50,750 nt of DNA, taken from contig CBDATJ010000012.1 in NCBI GenBank assembly GCA_965199895.1, positions 1 to 50,750 on the forward strand, given 5' to 3'. Below are positions 17,259 through 26,883 of the stretch, one piece after another. This DNA is from Bin55 sp965199895. Lineage in GTDB: Bacteria; Pseudomonadota; Gammaproteobacteria; Pseudomonadales; Azotimanducaceae. Below the pieces are notes generated by a model. That model was not told the DNA's origin. It did not search any database and worked only from the letters and a program-made list of their open reading frames with translations. The translations under genes were made by a program, and so were the position numbers. Each line of letters starts with the position of its first letter. Within the stretch, counting starts at the first letter, position 1.

Positions 17259-18412
17259 TGCTAATCAGCAGGATAAGCGCTTACACATTTCCTGTTCCCT
17301 TCAAAGTCGTTTTTCGACACTCTTCAGCTGCAAGAAGAAAAGCCCAAAACTTCATCGTTTCGATTGAAACGGACAAAGGAGTGATGGGATATGGTGAAGG
17401 CTGCCCCAGAGAGTATGTGACGGGAGAAACCGTTTCCAGCTGTGTTGAGTTTCTGAACGCATACCAGGATACCATCAAAGCTGATGTGAGTGACTTGAGC
17501 TCTCTTACTGAATGGGAACAGCAACATAGCAGACACATCAATCAATCTCCCAGTGCTTTCTGTGCGATTGAAATGGCTATTCTTGATGCTCTTGGGAAGC
17601 AAAATCGAGATTCGATAGAGACACTCTTAGGAATAGACTCTTGCGACGATCCTGTTGTGTACACGGCGGTCCTAGGAGATAGTCCTTATTGGACGTATCG
17701 AACCTTAGCCAATGCCTATGTCTCAAGAAACTTTTCAGATTTCAAAGTCAAACTTTCTGGAAATCTTCGCAAAGACTCCAAGAAACTGAAGTTCTTTGAA
17801 AAGCAAGCTGACCCAAGTTATCGTGTGAGGCTAGATGCAAACAACCTCTGGCACAGTGCTGAGGAATCTGTTCGCTACTTGCAGCAACTACCTCAAGTAT
17901 TTTGGGCGATTGAAGAACCCGTTAAAGCTCGAAATTTTCAAGCCCTCAGAGAAGTGACTCAAAAACTGAGGGTGAAAGTAATCCTTGATGAAAGTTGTAC
18001 TAGTCTGGAAGATTTGGACGATCTAGAGGGCGACTCTTGGGTATGCAATCTTCGAATATCTAAATTAGGTGGGTTGCTTCGTTCTATTAAGCTGGCTGAT
18101 GTGGCGATGAGTAAGGGTATGGGGGTGTCCGTAGGTGCACACGTTGGTGAAACTAGTCTTTTGACACGAGCCTCAATAGTTCTGATACACCATCTCAACA
18201 ACAAGCAGCTCGCTACCGAGGGAGCATTTGGTACCAAGTTACTGAAGCGGGATTTGACCACTAAATCTCTCGAATTTGATGAAGACGCTCAGTTAAAACT
18301 AGCTACCTGCAATGTGCTCTCTGAGCCGGGGCTCGGTCTTCAAGTTGACGATATTGTGTTGAAAGAGGTTGACCATCATCCATCAAATGAACCATCAGAT
18401 CAAAAGATCTGA
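17258..18412 (+). CDS. Enolase-superfamily racemase/epimerase (dipeptide epimerase-like)
   Basis: This 384-residue protein of the muconate-lactonizing-enzyme subgroup starts with GTG and overlaps the GH3 stop (TAGTG). Catalytic features are visible: KVK (K163, K165), metal ligands in RLDANNLW (D193), AIEEP (E219/E220) and ILDES (D244), and the second base in RISKLGG (K269). This lysine-lysine set is used by epimerases such as L-Ala-D/L-Glu epimerase. Substrate specificity is not assignable here. It ends seven bases before the convergent uvrA. Confidence 0.85.
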   Translation: MLISRISAYTFPVPFKVVFRHSSAARRKAQNFIVSIETDKGVMGYGEGCPREYVTGETVSSCVEFLNAYQDTIKADVSDLSSLTEWEQQHSRHINQSPSAFCAIEMAILDALGKQNRDSIETLLGIDSCDDPVVYTAVLGDSPYWTYRTLANAYVSRNFSDFKVKLSGNLRKDSKKLKFFEKQADPSYRVRLDANNLWHSAEESVRYLQQLPQVFWAIEEPVKARNFQALREVTQKLRVKVILDESCTSLEDLDDLEGDSWVCNLRISKLGGLLRSIKLADVAMSKGMGVSVGAHVGETSLLTRASIVLIHHLNNKQLATEGAFGTKLLKRDLTTKSLEFDEDAQLKLATCNVLSEPGLGLQVDDIVLKEVDHHPSNEPSDQKI

Positions 18413-18419
18413 GTTTCGG

Positions 18420-21323
18420 TTAGTCGTTGAGTCTTTCTTTGAGATAGTGTCCGGTATAGGATTGCTTGGTCGCTGCTACTTGTTCGGGAGTTCCAGAAGC
18501 GATCACTTCTCCACCTCCGCGCCCTCCTTCGGGTCCGAGGTCAATGACATAATCTGCAGTTTTGATCACATCTAGGTGATGCTCAATGACCAGTACGGTA
18601 TTTCCAGAGGACACTAACCGATTTAAACACTCAAGCAGTTTCGATATATCTGCCATATGCAACCCAGTAGTAGGTTCGTCAAGGATGTAGAGGGTGTGGC
18701 CACGTCGTTGCATTTTCGATAACTCGCCCGCAAGCTTGATCCGTTGAGCCTCACCACCAGACAGAGTGGTTGCTGATTGACCCAGCGTTAGGTAACCCAG
18801 TCCAAGTTCGTGGAGTACTTTGATCCGTCGACATAGGTTTGCTTCTCGTTCAAAAAAGGTAACCGCATCTTCAATAGACAGGCCCAAGACATCAGCAATG
18901 GTCTTGTTTCGATAGGTAATTTCCAATGTTTGGGAATTGAATCGTTGTCCCTTACAAGTCCCACAAACCACTTCGACATCGGGCATGAAATACAACTTTG
19001 TTGCGATGGTGCCTTCCCCTTGACACTCTTCACACCTTCCTCCTTTGACATTGAAGCTAAAACGACCTGGCTTGTATCCTCTTTCGATAGATTCAGGTGC
19101 TTTGGAAAATAGCGTTCGGATTTGGTCATACATGCCTACGTACGTAGCGGGGTTGGAACGGCTGTTACGACCTATCGGAGTTTGGTCTATGTTGATCACC
19201 TTGGTGATGTATTCAACACCTTCGATGTCTCGATGTGCACCAGATAGAGTTCGTGTATCGACGAGTCGTTTCCAAAGTTCTTGGTACAAAATTCCGTTGA
19301 GTAGTGTCGATTTACCCGATCCCGATGCTCCTGTGATACAAACCAATAACCCCAGTGGTATTTCAACGTCAATGTTCTTGAGGTTGTTTTCCGATGCTCC
19401 ACGAATCACCAACGATTTACCGGTCGTGCCTCGACGATTCTTCGGGATCGGAATGGATTGTTTACCTGACAAGTACTGTCCGGTCAGTGATTTTTTGGAT
19501 TTGTACGCATCTTCCAAACAACCGTTGATCACTATTTCACCGCCGTGTATTCCCGGTCCGGGACCCAGTTCAACAATGTGATCTGCAGCACGAATGGTCT
19601 CTTCGTCGTGTTCGACTACGATGACTGAGTTGCCTAGATTTCTCAGTGCTCGAAGAGTCTCGATCATTTTGTCGTTGTCTCGTGGGTGTAACCCGATAGA
19701 AGGTTCATCCAGAACATACAACATCCCCATCAATCCAGAACCAATTTGAGTGGACAGTCGAATTCGTTGAGCTTCACCACCCGAAAGGGTTCCCGAATTG
19801 CGATTCAGGTTTAGGTAATCAAGTCCAATACCAAGTAATAGATCGACTCGTTTTCGGATTTCTTCGAGTATTTGGCGGCCAGCTTCGGCGTGTTTTCCCT
19901 CCGGAGCAACCCTTTGTAGAAACGGATACAGCTCATCGAAATTTAATTGCCCCAAATCAAATATTGAAAAATTGTTGACTTTGAATAACAGACGTGTATG
20001 TCGTAGACGCGCTCCCTCGCAATCAGCACACTGGTGTTCAACCATAACACGGTCTAGAAATGCTTCCATTCCTGAATTTGGGACATCTTGTTGCCGATAC
20101 CACCGATAGTGAGATTCAATTTGTCCGGCAACACCTCTATAGTTGGAACCCCAACGGAGCCAGCGCTCCTTTGGATCTTTGGCATCGGGTGGAATCTGTA
20201 GTTTCACGGGTACACCATGAGTACCGTACATGATCAACTGCTGATGTTGTTCACTCAGATCTTGCCACGGAGTGTCTAACGAGAATCCGTACTGTTGCGA
20301 AAGCGAATACATGACATAACCAGCGTGCTGTTCAACTTTGTAAGTGAAAGCCTCTCGCATGAAACACCCTTCACGAATGCTTTTGTCTGGATGCGTTACT
20401 AATAATTCGGGATGGGTTTGTTTGTCTCGACCGGTTCCTCCACAAGTTCGACACGCACTCTCAGGATCGTTGAACATGAAGAAATCAGGTACGATGTCAC
20501 CATAAACTAGGTTGTGGGTGGAACTACCAAATTCCTTTTTGAATCGGGATGTTGAACTCTTGTTTTCAGACTTAATTATCACAGCAGACATCAAAGAGTC
20601 ACCAACGCGCAAGCAATGGTCTATGGCAGCTTTGAGTTGTTTGTCCATCCCAGGAGCCATGGTCAATTTGTCTACCACAGCCATCATCTTGGCATTCTGT
20701 GGTATCGTCTCTGGTAATTCATCGCTTAAATCGATTCGGTCGTTGTTGATGAGCACAGAACGACAACCTAGTTTTCGTACTTCGGTGAACAGAACTTTCA
20801 ATTCTTCTCCGTAAATTGGGAAGATGGGAGCTAACAGTTCAAACTCTGTTCCATTTGGATGTGAAGTTAGCGACTCCAAAATCATCGAACCTGTTTTGAT
20901 GGGGACGGATTCTCCCGTATACGGGCAGTGTGCGTCTGCGATGGTGGAAAACAGAAGATTGAGGTAACTCGAAATATCTGTCAATGTTCCTACCGTTGAC
21001 CGAGGGTTGCGTGCAATGGTTTTCTGTTCAATGGATACGACAGGTGATAACCCGTAGACAAAGTCCACATCAGGTTTCTCGACTTGCGCTATGAAACGTT
21101 TAGCGTAGGATGAAAGCGATTCCATGTAACGACGCTGACCTTCGGCATAGATGGTGTCGAATGCAAGTGAGGACTTGCCTGAACCGGACAGCCCGGTGAC
21201 AACCACTAGACGGTCTCTGGGAATCTCAACGGTAACGTTTTTAAGGTTGTGTACACGTGCTCCTTGAACCAATATGGTTTTTCGGTGCTCCGTGGTTGGG
21301 TTAGCTACAGAACTTGCGGACAA
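18420..21323 (-). CDS. uvrA: Excinuclease ABC subunit A
   Basis: The 967 residues are full length for UvrA. It opens with ILVQGARVHNLKNVTVEIPR, then Walker A GLSGSGKSSLAFDT, zinc-finger cysteines (CRTCGGTG region, CADCEGARL), signature NRNSGTLSGGEAQRIRLS, second Walker A GASGSGKSTLLNGIL, the CEECQGEG zinc module and a second LSGGEAQRIKLAGEL. UvrA is the damage-recognition ATPase of nucleotide excision repair. It is convergent with the epimerase gene and 17 bases downstream of the nucleotidyltransferase gene on the same strand. Confidence 0.97.
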   Translation of the reverse strand: MSASSVANPTTEHRKTILVQGARVHNLKNVTVEIPRDRLVVVTGLSGSGKSSLAFDTIYAEGQRRYMESLSSYAKRFIAQVEKPDVDFVYGLSPVVSIEQKTIARNPRSTVGTLTDISSYLNLLFSTIADAHCPYTGESVPIKTGSMILESLTSHPNGTEFELLAPIFPIYGEELKVLFTEVRKLGCRSVLINNDRIDLSDELPETIPQNAKMMAVVDKLTMAPGMDKQLKAAIDHCLRVGDSLMSAVIIKSENKSSTSRFKKEFGSSTHNLVYGDIVPDFFMFNDPESACRTCGGTGRDKQTHPELLVTHPDKSIREGCFMREAFTYKVEQHAGYVMYSLSQQYGFSLDTPWQDLSEQHQQLIMYGTHGVPVKLQIPPDAKDPKERWLRWGSNYRGVAGQIESHYRWYRQQDVPNSGMEAFLDRVMVEHQCADCEGARLRHTRLLFKVNNFSIFDLGQLNFDELYPFLQRVAPEGKHAEAGRQILEEIRKRVDLLLGIGLDYLNLNRNSGTLSGGEAQRIRLSTQIGSGLMGMLYVLDEPSIGLHPRDNDKMIETLRALRNLGNSVIVVEHDEETIRAADHIVELGPGPGIHGGEIVINGCLEDAYKSKKSLTGQYLSGKQSIPIPKNRRGTTGKSLVIRGASENNLKNIDVEIPLGLLVCITGASGSGKSTLLNGILYQELWKRLVDTRTLSGAHRDIEGVEYITKVINIDQTPIGRNSRSNPATYVGMYDQIRTLFSKAPESIERGYKPGRFSFNVKGGRCEECQGEGTIATKLYFMPDVEVVCGTCKGQRFNSQTLEITYRNKTIADVLGLSIEDAVTFFEREANLCRRIKVLHELGLGYLTLGQSATTLSGGEAQRIKLAGELSKMQRRGHTLYILDEPTTGLHMADISKLLECLNRLVSSGNTVLVIEHHLDVIKTADYVIDLGPEGGRGGGEVIASGTPEQVAATKQSYTGHYLKERLND

Positions 21324-21340
21324 GGTAATTTTGGTCAGGG

Positions 21341-22273
21341 TTACTGGTTGAAGAAAAATGCGAGTTCTTCAACTTGAACGAGACTAGCAGCCGTTAGTTT
21401 GGAGAGAACTGAAGCCTTTTCGATGCGACCAATATCTGCAAGCCATTCGCACGCGATAGCGATACCACGAACTCCATAATTTCGTTCAAAATAATGTTCT
21501 ATTTCGGTCACTGAACGAGGTTCACCTCCCGCTGCTCGGAGATAATCAAACACCAGAGGGAATAACTCATCCACGTGCATCACTAAATAGTTGTCTATAG
21601 TTTCAAGCGCAATCCCAAGTTGTTTTCGGGAGACCTTACCCTCAAGCAAATCCGTGTAGATGGGTCGGAAGGTCTTAGGATTGCTCTGGGTGGCTCGAAT
21701 TAAAGACTCACGATCAACGAGTTGTCCATTAAGACTCATTTCGAGATCAGCCATAGATGAAGCAGCATCCAGCACCCACTTTGCGGTATAGCAGTCATCA
21801 TCTTTGGTCTCAAACCATTTTTGTGTTTTGTAGTAGGAACACAATGTGAACTGAGCCGCTTGCATCACTTGGATGGCGAGATCGTGAGCTCCGAGTGTCT
21901 TATTCTGTTCAAACGCAGTTTCGAGTGAGGAATCTTTGCTGAACAACACCCGACCTCGAGCAAGATAGGAATGCTCAAACGAGTTTTTCACAGCTGAATC
22001 GAGAATTTGCTTAAAGTTCGACCGGGGTTGAATTTCAGCGTGAATGTTGACATCGTCGGCAACGAGTGCAAAGCTATGGGGTTTAATCTTGCGGTCGTCG
22101 GTACAGACTAGTACCAGATCGATATCGGATTTGTCCCAAACAATGTCATAAGCAAGGCTACCACAGAGAATAGCTGCAAGAATTTGCTTGTCTTGTTTGA
22201 TATCCTCAACCACCAAGTCAAGTGCTCGTAGGTATCTTTCTTTTGAGGTTTGCAGCCTGGAGTTAGGGAGCAT
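21341..22273 (-). CDS. Nucleotidyltransferase-fold protein
   Basis: This 310-residue protein has a minimal nucleotidyltransferase signature: CGSLAYDIVWDKSDIDLVLV, with G38-S39 and the D50-x-D52 metal pair, and a third acidic position in VNIHAEIQ. A long helical region follows, and the C-terminal 70 residues could form a winged-helix-like domain (TEIEHYFERNYGVRGIAIAC). The family includes antibiotic adenylyltransferases and MNT-type antitoxins, but no HEPN partner gene is adjacent. The substrate is unknown. Placed directly upstream of uvrA. Confidence 0.75.
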   Translation of the reverse strand: MLPNSRLQTSKERYLRALDLVVEDIKQDKQILAAILCGSLAYDIVWDKSDIDLVLVCTDDRKIKPHSFALVADDVNIHAEIQPRSNFKQILDSAVKNSFEHSYLARGRVLFSKDSSLETAFEQNKTLGAHDLAIQVMQAAQFTLCSYYKTQKWFETKDDDCYTAKWVLDAASSMADLEMSLNGQLVDRESLIRATQSNPKTFRPIYTDLLEGKVSRKQLGIALETIDNYLVMHVDELFPLVFDYLRAAGGEPRSVTEIEHYFERNYGVRGIAIACEWLADIGRIEKASVLSKLTAASLVQVEELAFFFNQ

Positions 22274-22545
22274 GATATTGCTTCAATTTCACCATTTTTC
22301 AACCTAGTGTGGGGACAGCTCTGTTGAAGGTGAAAATTCTAAAAGATAATCTCAAGATCCTTGAGTTTACTGGGTTATTGTGGCTCAATTTCTAATAATG
22401 GTTTGTAAGAATTTGTACCCATTTGAAGGCTGAATGGTAAAATAACCGTTTATTTGAACTGTACAGGATGTTATAGCGAACCACAACTGAAGAAGTGAAC
22501 GGATTCACTAGTCATTTGACTCACAGTTACTGTCGAAACCCGCTC

Positions 22546-22585
22546 TTTATCTATCTGGGTGATTCGTTTATCTATCAGGGTGATT
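22546..22585 (+). repeat. 21-bp-period direct tandem repeat before the TonB receptor start
   Basis: TTTATCTATCTGGGTGATT (22546-22564) and TTTATCTATCAGGGTGATT (22567-22585) differ by one base over 19. The second copy contains AGGGTGA, the likely ribosome binding site for the ATG at 22590. A period of two helical turns would suit a tandem operator; overlap with the ribosome site would suit control of translation. The remaining upstream spacer (22274-22545) shows AT-rich sequence but no promoter I can fix. Confidence 0.6.
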
Positions 22586-22589
22586 TGTA

Positions 22590-25013
22590 ATGAGACTACA
22601 AACAAAACAAACAATTGCATGGCTATTAGCATGGATTTTGTTTGCCATTCCCATGGCCTTGTCCGCTCAAGAAGAGGAAGCTGATGAAACCAGCGTAGCT
22701 GAAGAAGAAATTGAGAACATCATTGTTGTTGGTACTCGGAATGCTGCTCCTCGTACCACTGAAGACTCTACGGCACCAGTTGATTTCATATCAGCAACAG
22801 ATCTAAGTGCAATAGGGAACACAGCAGATATCACGGATTCACTTCGGTCGACAGTACCGTACTTCAACGCATCTATGGCATCTGGTGATGGTGATACCTT
22901 CGTGCGCTCAACCTCAATTCGAGGATTAGCACCGGATCAGCACTTAGTGATGATCAATGGAAAGCGTCGTCATCGTGCTGCATTGATTGCTGAGTTTGTA
23001 CCTGCAGCAGGTAAAGGAGCACACGGACCGAATATTGGCATGATTCCATCCATCGCAATAAAGAATGTGCAGATCTTGCGCGATGGTGCTTCAGCCCAGT
23101 ATGGGGGTGATGCAATCTCAGGAGTCATGAACTTCCAAATGAAGGACGCAAGTAATGGAGGTGTCATCCGAACTCAAGTAGGTTCATTCTATGATGGAGA
23201 ATTAACCTACAAGATTGATGGTAACGTCGGATTGCAAATGGGCTACGATGGTTTCTTCACCCTAAGCTTTGAGAAAAACTACAACGAAGCTCATTCCCGC
23301 GGTCACCAAAGACCCGGTGCGCTAGCGTTAATCGAAGCAGGAGTGGAAGGTGTAGGACAAGATTCACCTTTTGGTGACTTACTCGTCCAAACTTGGGGTC
23401 GTCCTCGTCACGAAGGACTACTATTCTTCGTCAATGCTGGTTATCAGTTATCCAATACCAGTGAGTTCTACATGCACGGAAACTATGCTGATACCCATGG
23501 TCGGTATCGATTCTTTTACAGAGGTCCCACTCACCCAACACTCAGAGCTTTGGCTGCGTTAGATCCTCCTTTCACCGGTCTACCTCAAGGATTTACTCCG
23601 TACTTTGACGGTGTTCAGGATGATTTTTCTCTCTATCTTGGATGGAGAGGCTTTTGGAATAATGGCTATTCGTTCGACTACAGCATTGGGATGGGAAGCA
23701 ACGTGATAGACTTTACTCTCTACAACACCATCAACCAATCCCTGGGTTTGAATTCTGAAGGTCAACCCCTACAGAGGGACTTTGATGTTGGAGATCTAGA
23801 ACAGAATGAATTAACCTTTAATGCTGATTTCGCAAAGCAAATGACTGAAACTCAACACCTTGCTATGGGACTTGAGTGGAGAGTTGAAGAGTTTATCATT
23901 AAGCCAGGTGAACCTGTGTCTTATGAAGGAGCAGGTTCAAGTGGATTCAGGGGACTCGAGCCTCGCAACGCGGGTAGTTTTGATCGTCAGAGTTATGCGG
24001 CGTACGCAGAATGGGAATACGACATAGGCAGGATGTTGAGCCAAATGGCTGCACGCTTTGAGTCTTTTACCGACTTCGGTGAAACCTTGAACGGTAAAGT
24101 AGCTCTCAGATATCGATTCGATGATCGCATCACCACCCGGATGTCGGTTTCAACCGGTTTTCATGCACCGACACCGGGGCAAATCAACATTCAGAAGGTC
24201 ACTACTACATTTGATACCAATGTAGGAGGTCAAGTAGAACAAGGACTCGTGGCTTCTAACTCACCGTTAGCACGGTTTGCGGGAGGTAAAGAACTTCAAG
24301 AAGAAACCTCAATCAACTACAGCCTCGGTGCCGTTGTCAAATTAGACGAGGTGTTTGATGAGTCTCAAATGACCTTTGACATCTACCAAATTGACATCAA
24401 TGATCGAATCTACAAGACTCAAACTTTACCGTCGGTTAACCCAAATACCAACATTGGTACGAATATTTCCTTCTATACCAACGCACTAGACATCCAGTCT
24501 CGTGGGTTTGATATAGTCTACGAAGTTCCCTTCGTTTTTGCGAATATCCCTAGTATTATCAGTGTGGCTATCAATCGCAACATTGTCGAAGTTCAAAGCC
24601 AAAGTTTGGTTAATGGAGTCACTCCGGTTCCCGAAGCAGATGTTGAAGATATAGAAAACAGTTATCCCAAACTGAAATTGATCATGACATCGAACACCAC
24701 GATTTCAGATAACTGGGACCTCATGATACGGTGCAACTATTACGGTAAGCACTACGACGAACGAGGGCGTATCGGAGGAACCCCACCAACAAAAGAACTA
24801 GGGGCGACCTACTATTTCGACATCGAATCTCGTTACCAACCCAATCCATCCATCAAGATTACAGCTGGGGTATTGAATGTGTTTGACACCTACGTCGACG
24901 AGATTAAAGCACCCTATGCGAATCGTCAAAATGTAGGTTTACCTTATCCTCGTCGAACTGCAGCAAACTTCGAAGGGGGTTCGTTCTATGCCAGGGTAGA
25001 GTATTCCTGGTAG
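22590..25013 (+). CDS. TonB-dependent outer membrane receptor
   Basis: The 807-residue protein has a signal peptide (cleavage about residue 26 after ALSAQ), a TonB-box-like IENIIVVGTR near residues 42-51, and a plug domain. The plug includes STSIRGLAPDQHLVMINGKR and VQILRDGASAQYGGDAISGV. The 22-strand barrel ends in an aromatic C-terminus (RVEYSW), as outer membrane proteins do. The plug and barrel fit receptors for large or complex ligands, but the ligand cannot be inferred. It stands alone with its own leader containing a tandem repeat. Confidence 0.93.
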   Translation: MRLQTKQTIAWLLAWILFAIPMALSAQEEEADETSVAEEEIENIIVVGTRNAAPRTTEDSTAPVDFISATDLSAIGNTADITDSLRSTVPYFNASMASGDGDTFVRSTSIRGLAPDQHLVMINGKRRHRAALIAEFVPAAGKGAHGPNIGMIPSIAIKNVQILRDGASAQYGGDAISGVMNFQMKDASNGGVIRTQVGSFYDGELTYKIDGNVGLQMGYDGFFTLSFEKNYNEAHSRGHQRPGALALIEAGVEGVGQDSPFGDLLVQTWGRPRHEGLLFFVNAGYQLSNTSEFYMHGNYADTHGRYRFFYRGPTHPTLRALAALDPPFTGLPQGFTPYFDGVQDDFSLYLGWRGFWNNGYSFDYSIGMGSNVIDFTLYNTINQSLGLNSEGQPLQRDFDVGDLEQNELTFNADFAKQMTETQHLAMGLEWRVEEFIIKPGEPVSYEGAGSSGFRGLEPRNAGSFDRQSYAAYAEWEYDIGRMLSQMAARFESFTDFGETLNGKVALRYRFDDRITTRMSVSTGFHAPTPGQINIQKVTTTFDTNVGGQVEQGLVASNSPLARFAGGKELQEETSINYSLGAVVKLDEVFDESQMTFDIYQIDINDRIYKTQTLPSVNPNTNIGTNISFYTNALDIQSRGFDIVYEVPFVFANIPSIISVAINRNIVEVQSQSLVNGVTPVPEADVEDIENSYPKLKLIMTSNTTISDNWDLMIRCNYYGKHYDERGRIGGTPPTKELGATYYFDIESRYQPNPSIKITAGVLNVFDTYVDEIKAPYANRQNVGLPYPRRTAANFEGGSFYARVEYSW

Positions 25014-25176
25014 GACAGAAATGACAAGCAAATTAGGAGTGTCAATCGACTGGCAGTGCTAGTTGCCTTAAGAAGACAAATTACGGTTGGCAGAATCATC
25101 ACCTTCGCCGCGACGTATTTCCTTTCACGGAAGCAATCCCTAGGCTACGGTAAGCTTCCAAATTCGCTGATAGACT

Positions 25177-25821
25177 ATGCCTGAATATGTTCAAATTTCT
25201 GAAAGAGGCATTTACCGAGCCTACGGCATTTTCCTCTTTAATTCCGGTCACAGTTTCATTCGACGATTAAGAAAGTACTACCAGCCCATAGCACACGGTA
25301 CTCAAGCTTGGCGTGCGAGTTTCGTGCTCATGGACTACCTGGAACACCACCCACCGAAGTTTCGTTCGTCGTTACTGGATGTTGGATGCGGATGGTCTCC
25401 CGCAGGTGTGTACTCAGCTGTGCGACGAAAAACTAAGGTAGTTGGAGTAGACTCGGACGACAACGTTTTCCCTTACATGCACATGCTTGCTTCACTGAAT
25501 AACGTGAACATTGAAGCAAACAAATCCAAGATGGAACGTCTCACGACTAAGATGCTATCTGAATTTGATCTGGTGATGGGTTCAGACATCTGCTATTGGG
25601 ACGAACACGTTAAGACAATATTCAATTTGATCAAACGGTCGATGAACGCTGGAGTGAAACGATTTATTATCGTTGATCCGGGTCGATCAACGTTTTATGA
25701 ACTGGTTGATATGTGTGAGAAATTGACTTCAAAATTTGACGTACAGTTCAAACGCTGGTATGCAGTAGAGCCGACTCGAACAACCGCGGACGTATTGGAG
25801 ATCAAAGCTAAGCCGAGTTAG
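25177..25821 (+). CDS. Class I SAM-dependent methyltransferase
   Basis: The protein has 214 residues. SAM motif I is LLDVGCGWSPAG (about residues 66-77), motif II acidic loop KVVGVDSDDNVF, and a post-motif FDLVMGSDICYWDEHV that resembles lysine or nicotinamide-type methyltransferases of the METTL/NNMT-like group. The remainder is helical. The substrate is unknown. It lies between the receptor gene and the minus-strand envelope cluster. Confidence 0.8.
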   Translation: MPEYVQISERGIYRAYGIFLFNSGHSFIRRLRKYYQPIAHGTQAWRASFVLMDYLEHHPPKFRSSLLDVGCGWSPAGVYSAVRRKTKVVGVDSDDNVFPYMHMLASLNNVNIEANKSKMERLTTKMLSEFDLVMGSDICYWDEHVKTIFNLIKRSMNAGVKRFIIVDPGRSTFYELVDMCEKLTSKFDVQFKRWYAVEPTRTTADVLEIKAKPS

Positions 25822-26181
25822 TTCCCAATAGAGACAAAGTTAGCCTTCTCCCATTGAGAGCACTGAGTGTGCGTTTATTCGACTGGTTATGCCTATGTCC
25901 AAAGCACACACGGTGGGTGCAAAGGGGGATTCTCTCCGGTCGCCATTACCCACGGCACTGAGCCTACATGCCCGGTGCTGAATGAGTTGCAGTTCTCAAA
26001 CTCTACTGGTTGTAGGTATGGACAGGCATACGATGACGCATGTGACAAGCAGCCTTACCTCATAGTTCACATAGAGTCACACGAGAGGAGTGTAGATGAG
26101 CTCAGTCGACCAATTCAGCCTAGCTATGACCCAATTTTCGCTATGAGCTAGCAGTCTATATTCGAACGCACTTACATGCGT
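25822..26181. other. 360-bp spacer with a 14-bp direct repeat, no gene seen
   Basis: The sequence TGCGTTTATTCGAC occurs at 25870-25883 and again at 26177-26190, where it includes the last codons of the lipoprotein gene. On the minus strand AACGCA-TGTAAG-TGCGTT right after that gene's stop could form a six-base hairpin, a weak terminator candidate without a T run. An open frame at 25867-26151 shows no protein-like features and is not called. Confidence 0.45.
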
Positions 26182-26883
26182 TTATTCGACGATAAACTCC
26201 TTCAACTGTTCTGATAACGATGCGCAAGCGTGTGCTTGAGTTCGTGCAACGAACGGTAGTGGGACAATGAGTGCGGGTACAAAACTTGTTCCTCTCGATT
26301 CTGCACTGAGCTTACCTACGGAAATAGTACGATCAATATCCCAGATTTCTGCTTCGTAATTTGAACCAGACTGCCACGACAAAAATCCAAAACAAGCGGG
26401 AATCCCTCCAGTTGCAACCGCACACTGAACCGTTCCTGATTGGCCTGTACGTTCCGTGGTGCCGTCAATCCAAACGATGTACCTCACAGAAGTAGCTTTT
26501 AGCGCTTCAAAAATCCTTTCATTCGAGTACAGGATATCAAGGTCTACGACATCAGCAGGAGCAGTTCGTGGTTCAAACCAAGGAAAAAGTCTATCTACAA
26601 ATTCATCGTCAGAGATTACCCTGAGTCCGTCTAGACCTCCAGAAGTCCGTTCGGACAAGCATTGAATAAAAGATTTCTCTGTTTCTCCACTAATCTTGTC
26701 TCGGCGCAAGATTGCGATCACTTCGTCGTTTTCCAGACCGGTACTCATTTCGCGAATTTGTTGCTGGGTTGTGGATACACAACCTGGCATGGAAAGAACC
26801 CCGAGCACCAAGATTCCCAATCCCAGGCATAGTCGGGTCAGTGTTTTTGTTGAGGTTCTTATGTCGAGTTGTTTGCTATCCAT
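26182..26883 (-). CDS. Lipoprotein of the VWA-ExbB cluster (gene 12, unknown family)
   Basis: This 233-residue protein has a hydrophobic stretch and lipobox ending LSMPGC (C35), so it should be a lipid-anchored periplasmic or outer-membrane protein. The mature part has VIAILRRDKISGETEKSF, an aspartate-rich DVVDLDILYSNERIFEALK segment, VRYIVWIDGTTERTGQSGTV and ALIVPLPFVARTQAHACASL. The pattern of a sensing/partition-like 'is this name known' domain is not recognised. The start overlaps the stop of the upstream gene by 25 bases. It is the last gene of the cluster. Confidence 0.7.
   Translation of the reverse strand: MDSKQLDIRTSTKTLTRLCLGLGILVLGVLSMPGCVSTTQQQIREMSTGLENDEVIAILRRDKISGETEKSFIQCLSERTSGGLDGLRVISDDEFVDRLFPWFEPRTAPADVVDLDILYSNERIFEALKATSVRYIVWIDGTTERTGQSGTVQCAVATGGIPACFGFLSWQSGSNYEAEIWDIDRTISVGKLSAESRGTSFVPALIVPLPFVARTQAHACASLSEQLKEFIVE

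Noticed and set aside
21341..22273. Nucleotidyltransferase as the antitoxin of a HEPN-MNT toxin pair or as an antiphage gene
   Set aside because: No adjacent HEPN-like or other partner gene; it stands beside uvrA only.
25867..26151. Open frame of 94 codons on the plus strand
   Set aside because: No protein-like pattern, no ribosome site, cysteine- and histidine-rich random-looking sequence, and it sits in a spacer with a repeat.
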